Source: Sophora flavescens
Taxonomy: Eukaryota; Streptophyta; Magnoliopsida; Fabales; Fabaceae
Assembly (NCBI GenBank): GCA_030762895.1
Contig: CM061068.1
Location: 78,703,228 to 78,767,227 of the forward strand
DNA: 64,000 bases
Direction of reading: 5' to 3'
Part shown: positions 46,303 through 57,125 of the stretch, piece by piece
How the letters are laid out: each line of letters begins with the position of its first letter
Numbering within the stretch: the stretch's first letter is position 1
Program-made: the position numbers and the translations under genes
Notes under the pieces: model-generated
Told to the model about the DNA's origin: nothing
The model's input: the letters and a program-made list of their open reading frames with translations, nothing else
Databases searched by the model: none

Positions 46303-46749
46303 ATATGTCGTCAAAAAACTGCAATAAAATTATAAATCATGTATTTTTTTATTTTATAAATTAAATGGAATTTGGATACAATAAATATTAAAATAGAAAA
46401 TTTTAAAATTATAAATTAGGTATGAATAATTAAAGTTATAAAAAATATAATTAAGTTATTCAAAATGAATCTAAAAATATAAATTAAAAGAATGAATTTT
46501 TTTTTGGACAAAATTAAAAGAATGAATTTAATAAGCTATGCTAGACTAATGAGTTTTATGAATGAAATAAAATTACGTGTTTAAGAATAAAAATAAAAGT
46601 AAACTACTCAAAAAGTTAATTTCAGTTTTTTTTTTTTAATAGGACATTCAATTGTAAAATTTTAAAATAATACGAGTTTTGCATTATGAATAAATTAAAA
46701 CTTTAAGATAAAAAGTTAAATACTTAATGAATTAAAAATAAAAGAGTTA
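46303..46749. other. Intergenic, no gene seen
   Basis: Very AT-rich, with a local duplicate of AAAATTAAAAGAATGAATTT around 46480-46530. No gene. Confidence 0.55.
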
Positions 46750-46890
46750 AATTTTTATACATTGTCATCAACCAATCATAAACTGTCATATGAACGACTT
46801 TTAAGACAGTTAAGATAAGAGTCAAATATTTTACATTATGTCACAATTTTTAATTGGTTGCAGGTGTAAAAATTGTTTACACTGGAATTT
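46750..46890. mobile_element. MITE-like repeat at the LINE border
   Basis: Shares the TTTTTACAC and GTGTAAA end words with the repeat at 39400-39580. Its right end GTGTAAAAATTGTTTACACTG abuts the LINE coding fragment. Exact borders are uncertain. Confidence 0.45.
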
Positions 46891-47663
46891 GGAGTGGTTG
46901 AAGACCCTTCTTCCGGGGGCTCAAATCAGCAAATTAATGGCGATCCTTCCCCCTTTGTCTCATGAAGGAGAGGATAGTTTTTGCTTGGAGAGGTACATCT
47001 CATGGAGGATTCTCGATTAGGGATGCGTACACCATCTGCAGTGGAGAAGATGAATATGGGAAGGACATCATTCAGGAACTAATCTGGGGATGGAAAGGTT
47101 CACACATAATTCGGTTGTTTCTTGGGAAAGTGGGGCATGATAGGCTTCTTACCAATCTAAGAAGAAGCGCGTGGAGTTCTTCATCTCCCGCTCCCGGTTG
47201 CCCTGGTGTCCCTGAGTCTATGCTTCATGTACTTAGGGACTGTCCAAGGGCTACTCAACTTTGGATACCAGTGATTGATTCGAGCAAGCTGGGGAATTTT
47301 TTTGGATCAGATTTGAAAAGCTGGTTAGCCGAGAATTTAAATGGTTCAATTGGGAGAATGAGTCCGGAGCTTTGGGGTTACTGGTTTGCGACAGGATGTT
47401 ATAAACTTTGGCTATGGCGTAATAAAGAGTTGTTCGAGCCTGATTTTCAAAGAACTGTAGGACTGTCAAAGTATGTTACTATGGAAGCGAGCCAATATGC
47501 TTTGTTTATGAAGTCAGATGACCAAGTGAAGAATAAGAGAAGATCGACTCAAATGGTTATATGGATGTTTCCGAGTATTGGTTGGTGGAAACTGAACTCA
47601 GATGGGGCGGCTAAGGGTAACCCTGGTAAAGTAGGGTGTGGAGCAATCATCACAGGTGATAGG
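46888..47663 (+). pseudogene. LINE (L1-type) ORF2 3' fragment: zinc-binding RT region and RNase H start
   Basis: The translation shows the zf-RVT region that follows plant L1 reverse transcriptases (FSIRDAYTICSGED, IIRLFLGKVGHDRLLTNLRR, then SMLHVLRDCP). An RNase H start follows (WWKLNSDGAAKGNPGKVGCG). One frameshift lies near 46970. The hAT element at 47664 interrupts the RNase H domain, and sequence continuing the frame follows it at 49002. The upstream RT is absent, as in 5'-truncated LINE insertions. Confidence 0.85.
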
Positions 47664-48180
47664 TAGGGATGTCAACGGAACGGGGCGGGCATGGCTACTG
47701 GTTATTCGTTACCCGTTCCGTTGGATAAAAAATTCACCCGTACCCGCCCCCGTACCCGTATGGATACCCACTTAACGGGTTTTTAACGGATTCGCGGATA
47801 CCCGTGGATATCCATGGGTAGTTATGAAAAACAAAAAAAATCTGTTTTTAATTAAAAAAATACACAGAAAACTTAAACAAACCACCACATTAATACATCA
47901 CACTTCAAATATCCATCAAACAACATAATAGATGAAATTATCTAGGAAATGATAATCTCCAACAAGATCCAAACACGAGGAGTTCGTTGTTTCGTTGACC
48001 ATTCTGGAATCTTCAATCTCGTTATCAGATTCCAAACATATCATTTGACTAATTCTTGAACAACAAAAACACAACGCGCATGCCGTTTAGGTAGATGTTG
48101 TTATACAATAAGCAATAATTGAGTAACGACACTGAGTTGTGAGAAGAAAAACAAACGAAAAAAGTAACAGACCAGAGGAT

Positions 48181-48474
48181 TTAGGTTGAGAAGGGGAAAC
48201 CCTGGCTGAATGTGAAGAAGGTCTTGTGCATTATATTTGAGGATTGCGATTTCGGAGTCGAATAGCGGAGACATTGGAGTCTCTGCAACGAAGGAAGGCG
48301 TGGAGGAATGCTTCTGTGGGGTAGGGTCATCGTCGAGGAGGAGGACCGTGGGGTTTGGGTTTGGGTTTGGGTTTGGTTCCGGTTCGGTTCGGTTCGGCGT
48401 TTCTTGGAATGGACCGGGAATGGGGTTGAGGGGTCTTCTTCTTCATCTTCGTCGGAGAGGATGATGGGGTCCAT
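48181..48474 (-). pseudogene. EME1: Captured EME1-like first exon (crossover junction endonuclease), frameshifted
   Basis: From ATG 48474 the minus strand reads a start of the EME1 type: DPIILSDEDEEED, STPFPVHSKKRRTEP. After a CCAAAC-type microsatellite the match moves to another frame: VLLLDDDPTPQKHSSTPSFV, then AETPMS. That order (short acidic LSD start, DDDPTPQK, STPSFVxETP) is what I recall of plant EME1 N-termini. In the MUS81-EME1 complex this protein cuts branched recombination intermediates in the nucleus. Only about 80 codons are present, broken by the repeat, inside a hAT element. GC content is clearly higher than in the surrounding DNA. The identification rests on memory of the family and should be tested. 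Confidence 0.65.
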
Positions 48475-48700
48475 CGCTACTGCAATCTCTCACTGCTGGT
48501 TTCCGTCTTCTTCGAATAAACGCGGGATTCTTCACAAGGGTCGGGTGGGTACGTTTGTTCACAACTATCCAGATTCACACCAAGCTCAACTCTGTTTGGT
48601 CACTTTGGTGGTGCCTGTGGGCTGAATAAGAAGTAAAGAAAATAAGGGGCTCACAACACCGCAGCCAGCATGTAGGTCAGTAGGGATTGTAGGACTGAAG
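48475..48700 (-). other. Probable captured 5' leader or promoter-side DNA of the EME1-like gene
   Basis: Non-repetitive sequence of normal gene-like composition lies directly upstream of the captured start codon, between it and the (TA)n run. It is most simply the 5' flank of the same host gene. No TATA box was assigned. Confidence 0.35.
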
Positions 48701-48723
48701 GGAAATTAGGTTAAGGCAGTTTA

Positions 48724-48800
<77 letters not shown>
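48724..48800. repeat. (TA)n microsatellite
   Basis: About 38 uninterrupted TA dinucleotides inside the hAT element. Length is likely to vary between individuals. Confidence 0.95.
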
Positions 48801-48803
<3 letters not shown>

Positions 48804-49001
48804 AGGGTATTATAGTAATTAGGTAACGGGTACGGGTACCCGCGGGCACGGATAGTGTGATATCCGTCCCCGCCCCGTTTACAAACGGATATTAAAATTA
48901 TCCGTTTATTTTACCCGTGGGTACCCGTTTAGCTACCCGCCCCGTACCCGTTACGGATTTTATCCGCGGGTACGGGTAAAATTGCCATCCCTAGTGATAG
49001 G

Positions 49002-49027
49002 GGCTTTTTTGTAGCTGGTTATTGAAA
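49002..49027 (+). pseudogene. LINE RNase H continuation after the hAT element
   Basis: The frame interrupted at 47663 continues here for a few codons (GFFVAGY) before a stop, right after the second copy of the target duplication. Copia LTR sequence starts at 49028. Confidence 0.6.
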
Positions 49028-49463
49028 TGAACAGATATAAAACACTATAAGGGAGGTTGAATTGTGTTTTAAATATTTTTTGAAAAATATTACAGTTTAA
49101 CCTATAAGATACAAAGATGCATCTGATAAAAAGGAGATTCACTTTCCAACCCAGTTAGCACATTTAAAGTAAAGCGAACTGAGAAGATCAAGCTAAGAAA
49201 AGGAGACACAGATTTATACTGGTTCACCCCAAATCTTGGGCTACGTCCAGTCCTTGGCTTCACCAAGTATTTACACTATAACTGATTAGGTTACAGAAGA
49301 TATTATTTGCACACCTAGCCTCCGTAGGCTCAACTAACAAGTATTGTTTGCACACCTAGCCTCTCCAGACTCACACAAGTATTCTTTCAGCATGCCTCTT
49401 CAGGATCTACAAATAGTAAGAGTTTGATTGAAGCCGCAGCTTCACGGATTACAACCTGCAGAT
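49028..49463 (-). mobile_element. Copia (SIRE/Maximus-like) LTR 3' fragment
   Basis: On the minus strand the order of blocks matches the end of the copia LTR at 10740: a GGACGTAGCCC block followed by GGTGAACCAGTATAAA, then ACACAATTCAACCTCCC near the end. The sequence is diverged, so it belongs to a related family. It is cut on the right by the Athila-like element A. No PBS or coding part is present. Confidence 0.65.
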
Positions 49464-50761
49464 TGATGAGTGTGATTTCACCTCATATTTCCTTGTCATT
49501 TTGCATGCATTTTCATATAGTTTAGGTATATTTTATTTTTATTTTTTGTTAGTTTTTACCTTGGAACGGGTAAGGTGATTTTGTGGTGTTTGTGTGCAGG
49601 AATTGATGATGAAAATGCGTAAGTCCAGTTGATTTGGAGTTTGCATGAAGATGGAACTTGAAAAACAAGAAAAATGTGCTAAACAGAGACCATCACAGCT
49701 TGGGTGTGACAAGTACCATGACCATGATCGTGTAGGGCTGAAGAAAAAGAAGAACACAAAAGTCAGAAGCTGTCACGGCCTGGCCGTGACAGCCATCAAT
49801 GAAGCAGCTCTCCAAGTCAGAATTGGTCATGGCCTAGCCGTGACACGCAAAATCTGGGATTTTGATTTTTTTTTATCTGATTTGTAATTGCTTTAATCCC
49901 AAGTTATCCTACATTATAAATAGGACTCTTAGGCTCGAAAATAGGGATCTCTTGGATGCTACCTTAGGATTAATTTAGGATTTCTCTTCTTCTCAATTTC
50001 TTCTCTTCTCTTAGGATTTTTATACTTTTATTAATCTAGATTGCTATGACCATGGCAATGCTTGAGTAGTATTTTTATTTCTAGGAATTGGGGTTATGCC
50101 CAAGACTTGTTTTATGTGATGAATTGATGTTTTTCCCTTTTTGTTAATTTCAATTTGCTTTAGATTTGGTTCTTATTGTGCTTAATCCATGTGAATTGAT
50201 TGATCACCTATTTACATATCTTAGATATTCTAGGGAGGAACTGAGAAGTGAACCTAGGTATTGGATCCATAAGAATTGAACTTAGGACTTAAATCACGAG
50301 AGTTAGAAGCGGTCCTTCGAGGGTTCATTGAATTATCACAAACCTTAATGGGTTCAATTTAAATACAATTACCACGAGAGCAAGGGTTGGTTTAATGGGG
50401 CACGGTTCTTGTATCTCGAGAGGGAACATTAACTTTATTAGGATAAATTCGCCTTCAAAGTATTTTTGTAATTTACAAGAGAGGTAGTCAATTTAGTAGT
50501 ATAAGTAGTCTTGTTGGTAACCCAATTCCTGGAAATCTCTTTTAATTTGAAAAACTCCAGATTTGATTTGCTTTGCGATTCTGTTTGATTGTGTTTTAAA
50601 TACTTGATTTGTTAGTTAATCCTTATTTCAAAAACCAAATCTTTTTCTTGTTCAGTTTAATTGATTTAATATTTAATTGTTGTTCAAGATCACAGTCTCT
50701 GTGGGTTCGATCTTTTTATTACCTGACGACAAAACCGTACACTTGCGGATTCACGCTATCA
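49464..50761 (+). repeat. 5' LTR of element A
   Basis: 1,298 bases. It contains palindromic CACGGCC/GGCCGTG copies (49690-49850), a TATAAATA box at 49915 followed by GGACTCTTAGGCTCG, and a long downstream U5-like part. It matches 55290-55668 closely over the first 380 bases and 28567-29205 more distantly. Confidence 0.88.
49915..49922 (+). promoter_or_regulatory. TATA box in the LTR of element A
   Basis: TATAAATA, just after the palindromic repeat block and before TTAGGCTCGAAAATAGGGA. The same arrangement occurs in the LTR fragment at 28567-29205. Confidence 0.65.
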
Positions 50762-50767
50762 AGTTTT

Positions 50768-50785
50768 TGGCGCCTTTGCCGGGGA
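50768..50785 (+). other. Primer binding site of element A (tRNA-Asp type)
   Basis: TGGCGCCTTTGCCGGGGA differs at one base from the tRNA-Asp site TGGCGCCGTTGCCGGGGA used by Athila elements. It lies six bases after the LTR end. Confidence 0.88.
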
Positions 50786-51042
50786 CTGTGCTTTCTTGAA
50801 TTTCAATTTAATTTTTAAATTAATTTTTATGGACTTTATTTTATTTTATTTTATTTTATTTTATTTTTTATTTTATTAATTTTTTATTTCTTTTTCTAGT
50901 GTATCTATCTCTCTCTTTGCAAGTATTTTTCTCTTTTATGTGAAGATCTCAAAGTCTTGGGACTCTTATTGAAGTTGACCCCGAGATCGAAAGGACTTTT
51001 CATAGACATGGGATACTACAAAGACAAAGAGCGAGAGAAAGG

Positions 51043-51498
51043 TTGATCCTCATTCCACTCATGGCGAATCTACCGAATACCAAACCACTGAAGGACTACA
51101 CAGCCCCAAATTCTAGGGGTTTGCGAACTGGGATTGCTAGACCAGAAATTGAGGCGGAGAACTACATTGTATCGCCTCAGTTAATTGGCATGATTAGGCA
51201 ACATCAATTTGGAGGATTACCCTCGGAAGACCCGACTAATCATGTGGAAACATTCTTGGAATTCTATGATGCAATAAGAATTCAAGGTGCCCCGATTGAT
51301 GCTAGGTTATTCCCCCCCTCTCTGACTGGAAAGGCAAGAGCTTGGTTGAAGTCAGTGTCTGCTAATACTTTGTCAACTTGGGACCAACTGGATCAGGCAT
51401 TCTTGGAAAAATTCTTCCCACCATCCAAGACCGCTTACCTGCGAACTCAGATCATCGGCTTCTACCAAAAGGACGGAGAATGCTTATCCGAAGCTTAG
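51043..51498 (+). pseudogene. Athila-like gag, N-terminal part
   Basis: The first ATG of this stretch is at 51061, but the open frame begins further left, so the true start is uncertain. The retrotransposon gag domain is clear: FGGLPSEDPTNHVETFLEF, SLTGKARAWLKS, TWDQLDQAFLEKFFPPSK. A TAG at 51496 and a frame change before 51580 separate it from the rest of gag. The capsid domain would assemble particles in the cytoplasm. Confidence 0.85.
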
Positions 51499-51579
51499 GA
51501 TCGTTAAAAGGGATTGATATAATCTTGCCCACATCATGGGTTTAAGAAGTGGCTTTTAGTACATACCTTCTACAATGGA

Positions 51580-53220
51580 TTGGACTATTCTTCGAAGGTG
51601 TCACTTGACTCCGCAACTGGTGGAGCATTGCTGAATAGACCACCGACTCAAGCATTTGAGATCATTGGGAACGTTCCCACCAACTATCACCAATGGGGTT
51701 CAGAAAGATGTAATAACCCGAAAAAGCTTTCGGGGGGTAAGTTTGAAATGAATGGTAATGATTTAATTATGTCTAGAGTTGACTCATTGAGTAAACGCTT
51801 TGATAAGCTTGAAAAAGCTAATGTGAGTTCAATAGGTGCTACTAATGTTGTTTGTGAGATTTGTGGTATGCAGGGACATGACATGATGGAGTGCCCACAT
51901 GGTAGTGCTCCTGGATCCAGTGCTTCGAGTGAACAAGTGAATTCAAGTCACAATTTTTATGACACGAACCAAAAGTTTCCAAACTATGTTCCCCCAAATT
52001 CTTACAACCAAGGAATGAAGAATAATCCTTATCTCTCCTACGGGAACTACAACAACACGTTGAACAATGAATTCCAAGAAGGCCAAGGTAATAGGAAACC
52101 CGCAGCGGGGCATCCTCAGGTACAAATGTCTAAACTTGAGTCTCTTTTGGAAAATTTTGTTGAAACTCAAATAAATCAAAATGAAGAGTTTAGGCAACAA
52201 GGTAGGGCAGTCAATGAGGAAATAAAAGAGTTAACATCTAAGGTAGATAACTTAGTCATCCATAATAAGATGTTAGAAACCCAGATTGCCCAACAAGCTA
52301 GTACATATTCTAGAACTAAGGGTACGTTACCGGGACAACCCGAAGTTAATCCTAATGAGCATTGTAATGCTATATACTTGAGGGATGATATGCTTGGGGT
52401 AGTTGAAAAGGATGTGGAATGTGAGGAGGACATGAGTGAACAAGAAGAGATAGAACCAAAGTATGTCCCTCCACCACACCAACCCCCAATACCTTTCCCA
52501 CAAAGGCTAATCAAGAAAAAGCAAGTAGAAAAAGAGACTAAGAGCTTAATTGAAGAGCATGATGCCATGATAAAAACTAATATGCCTCATAAACTAAAAG
52601 ATCCAGGAAGTTTCTCTATTGCTTGCTCAATTGAAGAAGTGAAAATAGACCAAGCCTTATGTGACTTAGGGGCTAGTGCGAGTTTGATGCCACTTACCAT
52701 CTTTGATAGGTTAGGAACCAAGGAATTGAGTCCATCCAAGTTCTCTTTGCAATTTGCGGATGGCTCAACTAAAACTCCTCTAGGCATACTAGAGAATGTC
52801 CCCATAAAGGTAGGGAAATTTTTCATTCCTACCGATTTCATGGTGTTAGATATGAATGAGAATTATAAATTCCCTATCATTCTTAGAAGGCCATTCTTGG
52901 CCACAGCTGGAGCAATAATAGATGTAAAAAATGGTAAGCTCTCTTTGAATGTAGAAGAAGGTAGGGTGGATTTTGATTCGACTAACTCATATAACAACCC
53001 TCCTTTTGAGAGTCATGTGTGCAGGATTGAGATAATGCCTCCAAAGGTGAAGGAAGAGCTTAACATGGAAGCAACTCCCAAACTTTGCATGACAAATGAT
53101 ACACCAAATAAAGATGAACGAGGAGTTGCTCAACATGCAGAGTTAAAACTTCCGCCGGGAGGAAGTAAGGCCATGAAACTCAGTGAAAAGAGCAAAGCGA
53201 AAGCGCATGTGGCCATATGA
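51580..53220 (+). pseudogene. Athila-like gag C-terminus and aspartic protease, long open frame
   Basis: 546 codons without a stop. It continues gag (TGGALLNRPPTQAFEII, NYHQWGSER) and has a zinc knuckle CEICGMQGHDMMEC, an Asn/Gln/Tyr-rich linker, a coiled coil, and a retropepsin-like domain at about residues 345-470. That domain contains CDLGASASLMPLTIFDRLG (active-site DLGAS), FADGSTKTPLG and FPIILRRPFLATAGA. It ends at 53220 without entering reverse transcriptase. The open frame has no ATG of its own at the left edge and is severed from the gag N-terminus, so it is treated as broken. Confidence 0.87.
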
Positions 53221-53339
53221 ACAAAATAGGTGCTTTGAAGGACTTTCTTGGAAGAGATGTGTTCTTTCACTTTCAAGCCCAGCTGATCCCGGTTGATTGA
53301 AGGGAGTATGGTCAAGCTTAAGACCGTAAATAAGGGCTT

Positions 53340-53357
53340 CTTGGGAGGTAACCCAAG
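53340..53357 (+). other. Short perfect hairpin downstream of gag-protease (element A)
   Basis: CTTGGGAGGTAACCCAAG can form a six-base stem around a six-base loop. It lies 120 bases after the stop codon. A near-identical hairpin stands 44 bases after the ORF stop in element B (57991). Confidence 0.8.
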
Positions 53358-53504
53358 CTTTATTTTCCTTTTTAATTTGTTTTTGAATTTTGTTTTTTGA
53401 ATAATTTGAGAAGATTAAGAGAAAAAAGATCACAAATTGATGGTTTTGCCAAGTATTTTCAGGTTATGAAGGCATGAAGAGCAAAAAGGCATGAAAAAAT
53501 AAAG
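53358..53504. other. Spacer in element A
   Basis: T-rich spacer without coding support, leading into the palindromic repeat block. Confidence 0.5.
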
Positions 53505-53825
53505 TCAGGGGAGATCATGGCCTGGCCCTGATGGCCATCATAGCCGTGATGGAGCAATTTAAAAAAGGAAGAGGAGACCAGAATGGATCACGGCCTAGCC
53601 GTGATGAGGGTCACGGCCCTGATAGGACAGCAGTTGAAGAACAGAATGGATCACTCCCAGGCCGTGATGGCCCTCACGGGCGTGATGTGAAGAAGCTTGA
53701 AAGTCATATTTGGTCACGGCCCAGCCGTGATATGCATCACAGGCGTGATGGAAGGAGCCCAGCAGAGCAGAATGGATCACGACCTACCCATGACGTGGGT
53801 CACGGCTGTAACGCACTCCAGGCAT
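53505..53825 (+). repeat. Array of palindromic CACGGCC-GGCCGTG units in element A
   Basis: About ten copies of ATCACGGCCNNGCCGTGATG-like units, each a near-palindrome, alternate with short A/G-rich spacers such as GAACAGAATGG. The same motif is present in the element's LTRs (49690-49850, 55510-55668) and in the LTR fragment at 28795-29050. Overlapping open frames on both strands follow from the repeat. Confidence 0.9.
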
Positions 53826-55289
53826 CTTAAAAACCAAAATTTGCCCTCCCTGTTCAGTTTTCAGAAGCCCTACACCTACTCTCTTTCTTCAACCTCTCTT
53901 CTTCTGGTCCAATAGCTCTATGACTGGAATATGTGCCAACACCCGCCACCACCTCGGTGAGTTGTTCCATTTTTCTCCTCTCTCCGATTTGATTATTTAC
54001 ATTGGGGACAATGTAAGTTTTTAAGCTTGGGGTGGGGGTATTATTTTTGGTTTTATTTTCTGTATTTTTTGCATGTTGCATTCATATAGGCATAGTTTTA
54101 CATAATCACATGATTAGATTGCCCCTTGCTTAGAGTATACATCCAATTGTGAGAACTTTGTGCCAAATGAATTGAGACAGTGAATTTTTGAACCCAATTT
54201 TTGTATTCTTGTGATAGGCTAAAAATAAAAATGCTTGAGATGATCTTTTGATAGTTGATAATTAGCATGTGGTTCTTTGGATTTGTGTTTCTCATTGATT
54301 TTAAACTACTAAATGTGAGATTTTTGAGCCTAAAAAGGGTACTCACTAGATTTATCACATTCTTTGTGATTGAGTGTTTTATTCCTCTTGGATTGTATTA
54401 TCTAGAACTTGACTTGAAACCGTTTTGAAACTTAAAATTTTTTGAAAACATATTTGAAAATAATTGAGGCACTGGGTATTTTTCTGGCCTTGTGAGCTTT
54501 GACTAATTAAATGCTACCCCTTAGTTGTCCAATTTTGAGCCTAATAGAAAAAATTATTTTCTTGGTACCTTGATTGATTTTGATGAATGATGCTTGGTAT
54601 GACACCTTTTTAAAGTATTGCAAAAAGGGCAAAAGGGTGGTTTGAAAAATAAATTGTGGGATGAAAAGGTTAGAAAAATATTTCTCTTAAGTTGGAAATC
54701 TCCCATTTTCCAAATTGAAAAAAATAAAATAAAATAAACAAAAAAAATGAAGAAGGGGATGAGAAAAAAGAAAGAGAGAAAGAAAGAAAGAAAGGTGAAA
54801 AAGTGAATTAAAGCCCAAAAAGATATTTTAGAAGGTTGTCATGCTTTGCATTGTTTGATATTTTGTTCAGCCTTCTTGAATTTTCCTTTTCTTGATTTCC
54901 CCACCTAACGATTAATCCCATGGCCCCATTACAACCAAAATAAAAGACCCCTTGATTCTTATGTGTTTTCATTAATAAAGTAGAGATTTGGTTAATAGTC
55001 AAGCTTATGGTAGGATACCTTCTTTGAGGAAATTGAGTGAATTGTCATATGTCCTTAAACACTTGAGTGAGGCGAGAAGAGTGCCCAAATTGGTGAGAGA
55101 CATGAATTTAGGGAACCTAAGATTCTAATTGGACTTGAAATTGATTGTCTCTTGGTTACTTATTTGGATGTGCCTGTTACTTGGATTTGTTATTCGGGTT
55201 CTTGGTTCACTGTCCATGCTCTGATTATTTATCTTGTCTGGCCTTGGTTATTTCTTGAGGACAAGCAAAATCTTAAGCTTGGGGTAGTT
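53826..55289. other. 3' non-coding region of element A
   Basis: No gene. It contains an internal purine tract near 54025-54042 (AAGCTTGGGGTGGGGG), an A/G-rich run at 54715-54800, and a polypurine tract just before the 3' LTR (TTAAGCTTGGGGTAGTT, ending at 55289). The preceding TTGAGGACAAGCAA is shared with element B. Confidence 0.65.
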
Positions 55290-55668
55290 TGATGAGTGTG
55301 ATTTCACCTCATATTTCCTTGTCATTTTGCATGCATTTTCATATAGTTTAGCTATATTTTATTTTGATTTTTTGTTAGCTTTTACCTTGGAACGGGTAAG
55401 GTGGTTTTGTGGTGTTTGTGTGCAGGAATTGATGATGAAAACGCGTAAGTCCATTTGATTTGGAGTTTGCATGAAGATGGAACTTGAAAAACAAGAAAAA
55501 TGAGCCAAACAGAGACCATCACAGCCTGGGTGTGACAAGTATCACGGCCATGATCGCGTAGGGCTGAAGAAAAAGAAGAACTCAAAAGTCAGAAGCTGTC
55601 ATGGCCTGGTCGTGACAGCCGTCATGGCCTGGCCATGACCGCCATCGTGGCCTGGCCATGACAGTCAT
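55290..55668 (+). repeat. 3' LTR of element A, left part
   Basis: TGATGAGTGTG onwards, closely matching 49464-49800. It ends where element B begins, inside the palindromic repeat block, which has more CATGGCC variants here than in the 5' LTR. Confidence 0.88.
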
Positions 55669-56949
55669 TGATGAATGTGTAAAATATGTTAGTTTGGAAG
55701 TGTAATTAGGAATAAGTTTGTAAATAATCTTATGAATTATAGAGAAAAGTGATAAGAAAATGCACACATTCATTTGAATAGAGTTTTGATACTTAGATTT
55801 CAATTTATATTGAAAATATACTTAAAAGATGTTGAAAATGTGCAGGAATAGTAGCTCAGCGCTCAGCCCTGGAATTGGACGCTCAGCGCGGACAGAAACG
55901 GAAGAAAACTGCAGGATGCAGGGCAGACATCAGCACCCAGCGCTGGTGTTGGGGTGTTCAGCGCCAGGAGGCACACAGCAAGGGGCGCCCAGCGCTAGTA
56001 TGGGGCGCCCATGATGCAGCAGCAGCAGACAGAGAGCAGTGTTTGGGCGCCCAGCGCTAGCAGACGAGCAGAGCCAGTATAAATTCGCGTTTCTGCAATT
56101 GAGTTGGGATCTTTTGGGCTCATTTTTACACTTCTCACACTGAGGTTCATCATTTCTCTCTGCATCCATTGGAGATCCAAGCTTGGGAACAAGATTTGGA
56201 GCTTCCATGGCTTCCTCCACTCACATCCACTCAAGTTTCTTCTTCTCTTCTCTTTTTACTATGAGCTGTTAGATATCTTAGGTTAGGTTAGGATGATTCT
56301 AATTGGATTCTTGATGTAATTGACTTTGATTTTGATTTCAATTCTATTTCATTCAATTAGAGTGATTTGCTTCTATGCTTAATGCTTTTATTGATTGATC
56401 AACTCTAGATTGATGTTAGATTCAATTTCACAATTGGAAAATTGGTTATTGGATTGGAATTGAAGTAGATTACCATTGGAATGTTGATTCTAGGAATAGA
56501 ACTATGTTCCAATGCATTCTTATGAATCGCATGCTTAATGTTTGTGCAAATGCTTGAATGACCTAAGGAATTAGGCTTCTTGATTGGTACAAAAGGATTA
56601 TCACCTAAGGAATTAGGGATAAATCTATGTTAGTGATTTGAATGTCAATTGAGTCGAATGAATTGGAATTTGGCATGAATAAGGTTACGTTAAGTGAGAA
56701 TTGGAGGATTCCGATGCCTAACCGCTTTTACTTATATTGAATACATTCTTTACTTGCATTGCATTGCATTCATTCTTGTGACAACTTGTAATCAAAAAAC
56801 TCATAAAAACTCTTTTACAAACATGACATTCATTAGTTCAAATAGCTATTGCCTATGTCACGTTGATACTTGATCACAATCCTCTTTGGGAACGATACTC
56901 TACTTTCACTTTATTACTTGTACTATTTGGTACACTCGCCAAATTATCA
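55669..56949 (+). repeat. 5' LTR of element B
   Basis: Starts TGATGAATGTG and ends AATTATCA (three further bases, ACA, are an alternative end). It carries GC-rich AGCGCT/GGCGCCC repeats at 55850-56060, followed at once by TATAAATT (56078) and a long U5-like part. Confidence 0.78.
55850..56065 (+). repeat. GC-rich palindromic repeat block in the LTR of element B
   Basis: Repeated CAGCGCT, GGCGCCCAGCGCT and GGGGCGCCCA words, each nearly palindromic, separated by CAGCAG-like spacers. It occupies the same place, just upstream of the TATA box, as the CACGGCC block in element A. Confidence 0.85.
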
Positions 56950-56958
56950 ACAAGTTTT

Positions 56959-56976
56959 TGTTGCCGTTGCCGGGGA
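56959..56976 (+). other. Primer binding site of element B
   Basis: TGTTGCCGTTGCCGGGGA, a changed tRNA-Asp-type site, follows the LTR end by about nine bases. Confidence 0.7.
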
Positions 56977-57125
56977 TTGTTGATTTCAATATCAACGAAG
57001 CAAAGGCATTGCTAATTTGGACATATTTTTTTTCTGTTTTGATTCTCATTCTATTAATTGGTTTTCATTGTTATAATTCCTTACTTTGGATTTTTGTTTT
57101 GTGAAGAAAGTATCCACTATAGCTC

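Larger units (their letters stand above)
47664..48993. mobile_element. Non-autonomous hAT element, 1,330 bp, carrying host-like coding sequence
   Basis: The termini TAGGGATGTCAA and TTGCCATCCCTA are inverted repeats. The flanking GTGATAGG at 47656-47663 and 48994-49001 is a perfect 8-bp target duplication, the hAT hallmark. Subterminal regions are packed with ACGGGTACCCG-type words at both ends. The middle carries an EME1-like first exon on the minus strand and a long (TA)n run, and no transposase. Confidence 0.92.
49464..55668 (+). mobile_element. Athila-like Ty3/gypsy element A, non-autonomous, 3' LTR interrupted
   Basis: 5' LTR 49464-50761, tRNA-Asp primer site, gag-protease coding region, long 3' non-coding region, polypurine tract, then 3' LTR from 55290. 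The 3' LTR is broken at 55668 by element B, and its rest would lie beyond the window. No reverse transcriptase, RNase H or integrase is found between the protease and the 3' LTR, so the copy depends on others. LTR start TGATGAGTGTG and end GCTATCA. Confidence 0.88.

Noticed and set aside
47251..47469. Minus-strand frame in the LINE
   Set aside because: Opposite the clear zf-RVT/RNase H reading frame.
48308..48625. Plus-strand frame in the hAT element
   Set aside because: Its Val/Trp/Gly/Phe run comes from a microsatellite. The minus strand carries the EME1-like reading.
53531..53830. Protein-coding gene over the palindromic array
   Set aside because: The repeat gives open frames on both strands with repeated Gly/Arg/His/Asp words; this is expected from near-palindromic units.
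55930..56234. Minus-strand frames in the LTR of element B
   Set aside because: By-products of the GC-rich repeat and the LTR; no protein features.
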